Assembly (NCBI GenBank): GCA_009760855.2
Contig: WPIO01000037.1
Location: 786,001-850,000 of the forward strand
Reading direction: 5' to 3'
Length of the DNA: 64,000 bases
From: Cristatella mucedo
Taxonomy: Eukaryota; Bryozoa; Phylactolaemata; Cristatellidae
In this document: piece after piece, positions 57,445 through 64,000 of the stretch
How positions within the stretch are numbered: position 1 is the stretch's first letter
How the letters are laid out: every line of letters begins with the position of its first letter
The notes under the pieces: generated by a model
Seen by the model: only the letters and a program-made list of their open reading frames with translations
Databases searched by the model: none
What the model was told of the DNA's origin: nothing
Position numbers and translations under genes: made by a program

Positions 57445-57590
57445 AGCCTCATTGGTGTAGCGGCAGAAGAGCCTAAATAGCTATCAACACCGCCTGAAGT
57501 GGGCAATATAGAATCGCCCACTGCAGGTCTCGAACCCGCGACCTGGGTCTTGAAGAGCGAGCACGTTACCTGATGAGCTAAGACCCACAT
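57445..57590 (-). mobile_element. Degenerate SINE family A copy
   Basis: The inverted body (GCGGCAGAAGAGCCTAAATA), the inverted B box (GGTCTCGAACCCGCGACC) and the inverted A-box end (GTTACCTGATGAGCTAAGAC) are all recognisable. Confidence 0.7.
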
Positions 57591-57689
57591 TGTTTCAGGT
57601 TCGAAGAGATTGGGTTACGTCTCAGTGCCTGTGTATGCAATGAAATACGGCGATAGCATTTTCACGGCCGATTTAGGAAACTGTAGCTA

Positions 57690-58328
57690 GAGGATGTATT
57701 CGCGAGAGTGGATGTGTTCGCGAGAGGATGTCTACGAGAGAGTGGATGTGTTCGCGAGAGGATGTCTCCGAAAGAGTGGATGTGTTCGCGAGAGGATGTC
57801 TCCGAGAGAGTGGATGTGTTCGCGAGAGGATGTCTCCGAGAGAGTGGATGTGTTCGCGAGAGATGGATGATGTGTTCGCGAGAGGATGTCTCCGAGAGAG
57901 TGGATGTGTTCGCGAGAGGATGTCTCCGAGAGAGTGGATGTGTTCGCGAGAGGATGTCTCCGAGAGTGGATGTGTTCGCGAGAGGATGTCTCCGAGAGTG
58001 GATGTGTTCGCGAGAGGATGTCTCCGAGAGTGGATGTGTTCGCGAGAGGATGTCTCCGAGAGGATGTGTTCGCCGAGAGTGGAGAGTGTGTTCGCGAGAG
58101 GATGTCTCCGAGAGTGATGTGTTGAGAGGATGTTCGCGAGAGGATGTCTCCGAGAGTGGATGTGTTCGCGAGAGGATCCGAGAGTGGATGTGTTCGCGAG
58201 ATGTCTCCGAGAGTGGATGTGTTCGCGAGAGGATGTCTCCGAGAGTGGATGTGTTCGCGAGAGGATGTCTCCGAGAGTGGATGTGTTCGCGAGAGGATGT
58301 CTCCGAGAGTGGATGTGTTCGCGAAAGT
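57690..58328. repeat. 34/32-bp minisatellite, about 19 units
   Basis: The unit GTGGATGTGTTCGCGAGAGG plus ATGTCTCCGAGA(GA). Left copies are mostly 34 bp with GAGAGAGTGG; right copies are 32 bp with GAGAGTGG. Partial and rearranged units occur at about 57862, 58070-58130 and 58178. Frames stay open on both strands because the unit lacks stops. I do not call a gene. Confidence 0.9.
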
Positions 58329-58539
58329 GACATCAAAGCGACCAACAAAGCGACGTTCGACCCGTTCGACTGAAGGAAAAGGACACTCAGCAGCTTTCCG
58401 ATCTTTCGCCTGAAACTGCGGCAAGTCCTAGGGCGACCGCGCGCACCGCATGCGAGCAGCTGTAGTCTTTCTCCAAGGTCCGCAACTTGAACAAGCCACT
58501 CCCGATTATGTCTACTGCAATCGATAGGCTGCGACCTTG

Positions 58540-58605
58540 GCTTGGCCCACCGGTGCTCACCTTTAACGACCGAGGTCGTGTCCTCGTGCCCTGCGGGTGG
58601 GCACC
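58540..58605 (+). mobile_element. Very degenerate SINE head (family A-like)
   Basis: A short tRNA-head-like stretch (CTTTAACGACCGAGGTCGTG, then CCCTGCGGGTGGGCA) resembles the head of family A. No body is recognisable. Confidence 0.3.
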
Positions 58606-59539
58606 TCTTAGGATACTATTCCGGTGAGATGTATCTGGGTTTGTTCAAAGTGCACGGTCACGGGAGCTTGCGTCGTGGCACGCTGCCTAGTAAGCAAGGC
58701 ATCGACGTACTTTGCTTGCAGCCGAGTCATGGCTGCAGCTGACAGGACGGTGCCACTGTCGCCAACGCAAAGGAGTCGTGCAGCCACAGCAGCTGCGGTC
58801 CGCAGGGAGCGCTGGTGCCAAAGTAGAATAGGCCGCTTAGCCTCGTTAGCCGCTGTATCATCACCGGTAGCTTGGCAAGAGTGTCAGCTCAGTGTCGGCA
58901 ACGTCAGCCGCAGGCCGCATCGGCTTGCGGCTGAGGTTAGCACTGTAAGCTGTATCCGGTACTGGTTGAATCCGGCCGCCATCTAATGGTGGCCAGAGAC
59001 GACGTGTCGAGGTGTTCGAGTTTTCACATCGCCACTAGTAGCAGAGCAACGAGCGGCAGTCTAGAAAGCCTACGAAGCACCCAGCTTGGCTGTTCGAAGA
59101 GAGCTTTCCAGAGGTGTGCGATCGATCAATCGCCTGCCTTTCCAGGTTGTCTATCGATGCAACATCTTCATTTGCGTCAATGCGAACGCAAATACTGCTG
59201 AGATTATCACGACTGGCAGCCTCCGGTAGATTCCGCGCATGCCTAGCATTTTCTAGCTAATAGACGGCGGCGGGGGACTGGCAAAGGCACTGCGAGATCG
59301 ACAATCTGTCTGCATTGACAGTGCGTCTACGACAGACCGCCCGAACGCGAGCCTCCCAGACGGCGAAAATCTAAGAATGGCCTGCCTGGCGAGTGGCATC
59401 CTCCTCAAAGGCGTACACCGCTGCAACAAGGTGATAACGTTGCAACGGTTTTACTTGACATTGCTAGATGAGCTGTTCAAGAATTGACCTCCTGACAATT
59501 TGTAAAGGGCGGAACAGTGAGCCTTCAAGCAGGCCAAGG

Positions 59540-60195
59540 TACGACAAGGTTCACGCATTGGTGACGCCCAGCCTAAACTTCTCTACACCTGTCGTTCTGG
59601 CAGTCCGTCTTGCCTGCACGACCAGACATTTATATTTGTGCAAAACTCTGCAGCTACGCGTGCCTGCCTGCAAACGTCGAAACTGCCATTTCACGCTTAC
59701 CGGCCTAGACTGGCTTCCCGTCAAGCAGTGCATCGACTTCACGGTTCTGTCTCTCGCTCACTGTTGGGTCCCTCATTCTCTTGCTCCAAATAGCTTATCC
59801 GAAGCGCTTCATAGTCAGGCTTCACATTGCTCAAGCCGCTCACGTCTGACTCAAGCCGTAGGTCAAAGTCAGGGCCCCAACAAACCTCACAACCTTTGCT
59901 GAGACCGTGCAGCAGTTGGTGGTCTACCAAAGACTAAAATTCGCTCCCGACTGACGTCACGACCTCCCTGTCATGACTATACTAGAAAAAGGCCATAAGG
60001 AGAGCTGCTCCTAACGGTGTTTTCTCCGTTCTTACGCATTTTCCTGTATGTGCTTATGCGTGGTGACGTTGTGCACTAACCATCACTAGCAAAGTGATGC
60101 TGCTTCTTTTCCAACGCATGCAAAGTGTCTAGAAAGATGTCTAGCAATAATCTCATGGCACTAAGCAAATGTCATATTATTATGTTCATTATTGT
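59540..60195 (+). mobile_element. LINE RT C-terminus and 3' end
   Basis: It contains KTLQLRVPACKRRNCHFTL and LDWLPVKQCIDFTVLSLA (about 59640-59760), HSLAPNSLSEALHSQ, then a frameshifted WNSLP-equivalent and a 3' UTR ending CAAAGTGTCTAGAAAGATGT with an ATTATTATG tail. Confidence 0.6.
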
Positions 60196-60199
60196 AAAA

Positions 60200-60940
60200 A
60201 CTCTCAGCATTACTGACATTGCACAGGCAATTAATTTTGTGGTGAACACTATGTCAGAGCCTTGCTCAATACAATAAAATCTATGCTTACTCGCACGTCA
60301 TAAGCGGCCTCCCCAATATCCGTCATCAGATCGCGTGCCTTTGGTACGTTTCCCACTAGCTGGCGATACACGACGGTCGCATCAGCTCAGTACGCTGACA
60401 AGAGTGAACGCTTATTAGAAGGTCGGCTTGTATTTCTTGAGCCACCACTCCCTCCGGAAATCGTGGGCATATGCCTCGAGTGATATACACGAGGAGCAAC
60501 TCCTGAAAGAGACAGGGCGCATTGGTATGATAGCATTCCTCATCCTCCTCTAACTGATAGCTAGGCGGCGGCTGCATTACCGGCTGGAGCTAAACTGCTC
60601 CATGCTTGGCTGCAAGTCGTGGACAGTTATCATTCACGCTGGCAAGATCATAGACACGCTCCGGTCAGATTCAAAGTACAAATTAGGGAGAGGATACCCC
60701 TTACAAGTCTGTCCCCTGTCCCCTTGCGGGCAGATTCGGATCGGTTGTCTGGATTTGATCGCCTCAGAAGCTCCGCCTGAGAACACTCACAGAGAAATAG
60801 CTCACAAAGCGTCAGGCGAAGCGTCAGGGCGCAGGCGCAGCGATATCTGGGATATAGTAGCGATATCTGGGAGTGAGCAAGTGCGAGAGCGACACTCGCT
60901 GGACACCGTGGACTACGTGCAAATTCAACTGGAGACATGC
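60200..60940. other. Unassigned sequence
   Basis: Nothing recognised apart from a small direct repeat (GCGATATCTGGGATATAGTA, then GCGATATCTGGGA) at about 60839-60872. Confidence 0.4.
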
Positions 60941-60944
60941 TGGC

Positions 60945-61335
60945 AGAGCTGATTTGTGAGCGTTATACTTTCCAATGCTGTATCGCACTTGGTTTTCCCA
61001 TACGTGGTAAGTTAGTTTTATCATTGTTCAATTTAAGAAAGTTTGCTGCCATCCGTGTGCGGATTTCATCAATACATGCAGCAAGGGAGTTGAGATAATT
61101 CGACGTGCTGGAGGGCTGGAAGGAATCAAAGCAAAGGATTCGACCGATTGTCATCTGCACAGAAGTGAAAGCCTAGATTGTGCCCGGCAATCATATCGGC
61201 AAGAGGGAGAGTATAAACCGTGAAAAGAATCAGACCAAGCACAGATCGCTGAGGTATCCCATAGTTCAGAGGTTCCCCGGATGATCTGTATGACCTGCAG
61301 GCCTATCAGGTTGCCCCCCCCCCCCGCTGCGAGCC
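60945..61335 (-). mobile_element. LINE RT fragment, minus strand
   Basis: Minus strand: RSVLGLILFTVYTLPLADM-type sequence (about 61190-61250), a degenerate FHF-ADD site (about 61150-61175) and NSLAACIDEIRTRMAANFL with KLNNDKTNL (about 61000-61095). The segment parallels 2966-3230 of the plus-strand LINE. Confidence 0.6.
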
Positions 61336-62619
61336 AAACGCCACTGCGAACCTCGAGCAGCACAGCGGAGTGGACCGGTAAGTTAAGATCGGACGGTCAA
61401 GATATATTTTTTCTGACAGGAAAATCAGCATCTTTGATGTGTCGCATTAGCAGCTCAGTTCACACTTCACCTCGGTGAAAGTCGCCGAAAGCAGAGAGTA
61501 CTGCGTACGCAGAAAGCAGAGCAGTGCGAAAGCAGAGCAGTGCGTACGCAGCGAGCACCGGAGAGCGAGCGGCCGAAGAGCCGCCACAGCTAACTGCTGC
61601 CGCCGCAGCGTTCCGGCGTCTGGCCGGGTGGATTCGTATAAAGTAAGGCAACACGCAAAGACAATTGGCATACGACTTCCTTTTTAAATGCTGGATACGA
61701 GAGATCGCGCTAGCAAGCCTTTTTATCGCATGTTCGCCGCGTTTCGCACGCGGCGCCTCGCTCGCTACGAAGAGCGTGTGCTCCATCGGCTCCGGCTCTG
61801 ATGCCGCACGCATCGACGTCGCCGCCTATTCACCTCGGCGCGAACAGAATTGATACGCCCGCGACGGCAGCTGCGGCGCGCGAAGCCTGCACGCGCCGCC
61901 TTGCGCGTCGTCGTCTGCTCGGCAACTTCGCAAAGGATTCGCTCGGCCAGCCTAGTGGGAGCGCCGGCGGTGAGGCTCATGAGTGCACCCTGCCGCGCTC
62001 GCGCGCGGCCGCAGAAGCGTCAGCTGACGCGCGCGCTAGGGGCGTGTCACGTGAGCAATGCGCTCCATTGAACCTGCCTGCATCGCGCTGAGGAGGGAGC
62101 TGCGCCGGACCACACAGCGGCAACCCAACATGGTGGTGCCAGCCCCCACGCGGCGGCGGCGGCCGCGCTGCTAGCTCTAGAAGCGTCGATTTTGCCCATT
62201 GCTTGCGCTTTCGCTTTTCTTGCCGAGACCTCTCTGCGCCATGCGGTCGCTCACGTGCGTGGCACGGCTGCCTGGCGATCGTCGCCAGCGTTCTTCTGAG
62301 GCTCAACCCTCTAGCGCTAAGTCCGGCGGCCGATCGAAGATATGATACTCGTGAATATCTCTCAATCTCCCTGCCGGGCGGGCTCGTTTGAGTCTCGCGG
62401 TGTGCAGCATAAGTCCGTATCCATTCACTAACCATCGGCCTAGTTAACTCAGCGGCTATCGAAATGCTGCGATTAAATCTGCAAGTGATAGCGTGAACCG
62501 GGCTTTAGCGGGGTTCGCCTTTCGACAAAATCTCGCCTACCAACTGCAGTGGTGGTCAGGCTAGGTGTCAGTGCATAGCCACACTAAGCCAGGTTTATGT
62601 ATAAACATAAATATATACA
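61336..62619. other. Unassigned, CpG-rich 61480-62170
   Basis: Short direct repeats of GCAGAGCAGTGCG and GTACGCAG units occur at about 61500-61550. No exon supported. Confidence 0.4.
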
Positions 62620-62778
62620 TATAATTCATTTGCATATCGCCCTAAGAGAACTTAATCTCTATTCCGGTGCTTCACGCATGCCACAACGCTCGAGCCCACG
62701 ACCTTGGCCATAAAATACTTTCACCTTGACCTTGGAAGGGCGAGCACCTTAACCGCTAGGCCAAACCAGCTCGATTAA
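62620..62778 (-). mobile_element. SINE family B copy with internal duplication
   Basis: The inverted tail (CATATCGCCCTAAGAGAAC, then CTCTATTCCGGTGCTTCACG), CGCTCGAGCCCACGACC and CCTTAACCGCTAGGCCAAAC are present. A short duplicated stretch containing two CACCTT/GACCTTGG motifs lengthens the head region. AT-rich ATAAATATATACATATAATT lies next to the tail. Confidence 0.65.
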
Positions 62779-62779
62779 G

Positions 62780-64000
62780 CCGCGTTTATACGGTAAGTCT
62801 TGCTTCCTTCCTGCTTCTGTCCTACTTAAGTCTTTGTGAGTATGTCACAATTAATAGGGGCTATCCAAGACTTAACGAAGACCCAATGAAGACACAGCGA
62901 GCCAAACGAGGTTCTACTTTTTGGCCAAGACTCGGGCAAGACTTAGCAAACGACCAATCGTAAGCCCTATCGAGGGCACGCCTTTTTCATCACTTTAAAA
63001 AGCACTGCGGATAACGAGCAATTCGGTTGCTCGACGCGCTTCCCATGCTTGTACGCAGCCGAGTAAACGTCAGCACCTTTCTTTTTTGCATCTTCTGTGC
63101 TTGTTCAAGCAAGTCGCACACAGCGGCAGCCAACTTCAATTCCCCGGAGGTGCATTTCGGAGGGCCATTTCCCACCTCCCCAACAAAGGCAATTTTCCCG
63201 GGATCACCCGGGATGCAGAGCGAGTAGGAAGCAAGACTTGGAGGAAGACTGGCAGTGCAAATTTCCTTCAAGAAGGAACGCCGAAGTAGGACAGAAACGG
63301 GTAGGAAGCAAGACTAACGATTCACGTCCTTGACCGCGTCAGCAATGCCATCGGCTCTCCTTTGCCCTTTACGCCATTGACGTCGGTTTTGAATTATTCC
63401 TACTTCAAGGAACTCTAGTCGCCGCGCAGGCGGTCCGGCTTCAGCGTCGAAAACCAATGGCTGCACGTGCGTCCGTCGTCGTCGAAGGGAAGCGCCGATC
63501 AAGCCGCCGAGAGCGCGGCTGCTTTTTCGCGAAGCTGCGCCCTCTGCAGGCTCAGCCTCACTGAGGCCATCCTGCTATTTGTCGAGCTGCCTGGCAAGGG
63601 TGATACAGGGTCACGGTACGAGCCCTCCGTTAAATCGCATCGTACGCTGAGCGGTAAGTGTAGTTTAAAAGTGCCATTCACGCTGTCATATTTCGCGATT
63701 CCAGGATCGCTACGGCATTCACCGACACTCGAATAGGAACGACTGGCGGCGGGTGAAGGCGAAGGAGAGCGCGATCACTACCGACAGGTGCGCGCGTGCA
63801 TGCGCGCGACCTTACGCAGGGCGCGGATGCTGCGGGCAGGCGGCAGCTGAACGGGCGACGAGCCCAACATTGCACTGGTGCGTTCTCATGTGGCCAGTGA
63901 GATCACCGCGGTTGGCTACCGCGCCGATGTAACTACGTACGTGTGTAAGTATCGCTGGCTACAAGCATACGAGTATTAAAGAGTGTCACCAAAGAGGTCG
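62780..64000. other. Unassigned sequence
   Basis: No gene or mobile element recognised. TAGGAAGCAAGACT occurs twice (about 63225 and 63302), a short direct repeat. Confidence 0.4.

Noticed and set aside
57690-58328. CRISPR-like array
   Set aside because: Units are contiguous without unique spacers, in an animal genome context.
57662-58424. Repeat proteins from the 34/32-bp minisatellite, open on both strands
   Set aside because: Frame changes with unit length, indels break periodicity, and no start context, splice or domain evidence exists. It is more likely non-coding.

Overview
This is animal nuclear DNA, apparently from an invertebrate whose lineage I cannot fix. The evidence is one multi-exon gene with GT-AG introns and animal-type domains (collagen Gly-X-Y, calcium-binding EGF, signal peptide, transmembrane helix), set among decayed CR1/L2-like LINEs, tRNA-derived SINEs, a small LTR element, MITE-like elements and many AT, CT and CA microsatellites. 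There is no bacterial gene organisation and no CRISPR array.

Region by region. 1-10.7 kb is transposon debris: a long CT tract (about 0.96-1.76 kb) and a plus-strand LINE (about 2.44-5.97 kb). A complete 1.69-kb LTR element (3822-5512) and a SINE (about 5697-5866) are nested inside that LINE. A minus-strand LINE, a TIR-bounded 0.68-kb element and further LINE 3' ends follow. 11.06-26.12 kb (minus strand) holds the only gene I can support. Twelve coding exons assemble without a frameshift or stop into a 4065-residue protein. It has a signal peptide, a Pro/Ala-rich linker, about 3590 residues of nearly perfect Gly-X-Y, a cysteine-rich stalk of EGF-like and short 4-Cys modules, one transmembrane helix and a 22-residue tail. 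A CpG-rich upstream region (26.1-29.1 kb) contains a candidate TATA/Inr promoter and a candidate non-coding first exon. From 29 to 64 kb I find no supportable gene. That part holds LINE fragments on both strands, about ten SINE copies of two families, a pogo/Tigger-like MITE, a 1.66-kb TIR-bounded segment, four minisatellites or tandem duplications, and many microsatellites.

How the parts relate. The collagen-like gene is one structural unit, with every coding intron in phase 1. The protein is best read as a giant membrane-anchored collagen: a long rod held at the cell surface by an EGF stalk. The transposons form a linked community. One SINE family carries a 3' tail homologous to the LINE 3' ends here, which suggests it uses the LINE machinery. 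Several copies of its tail run straight into AT microsatellites.
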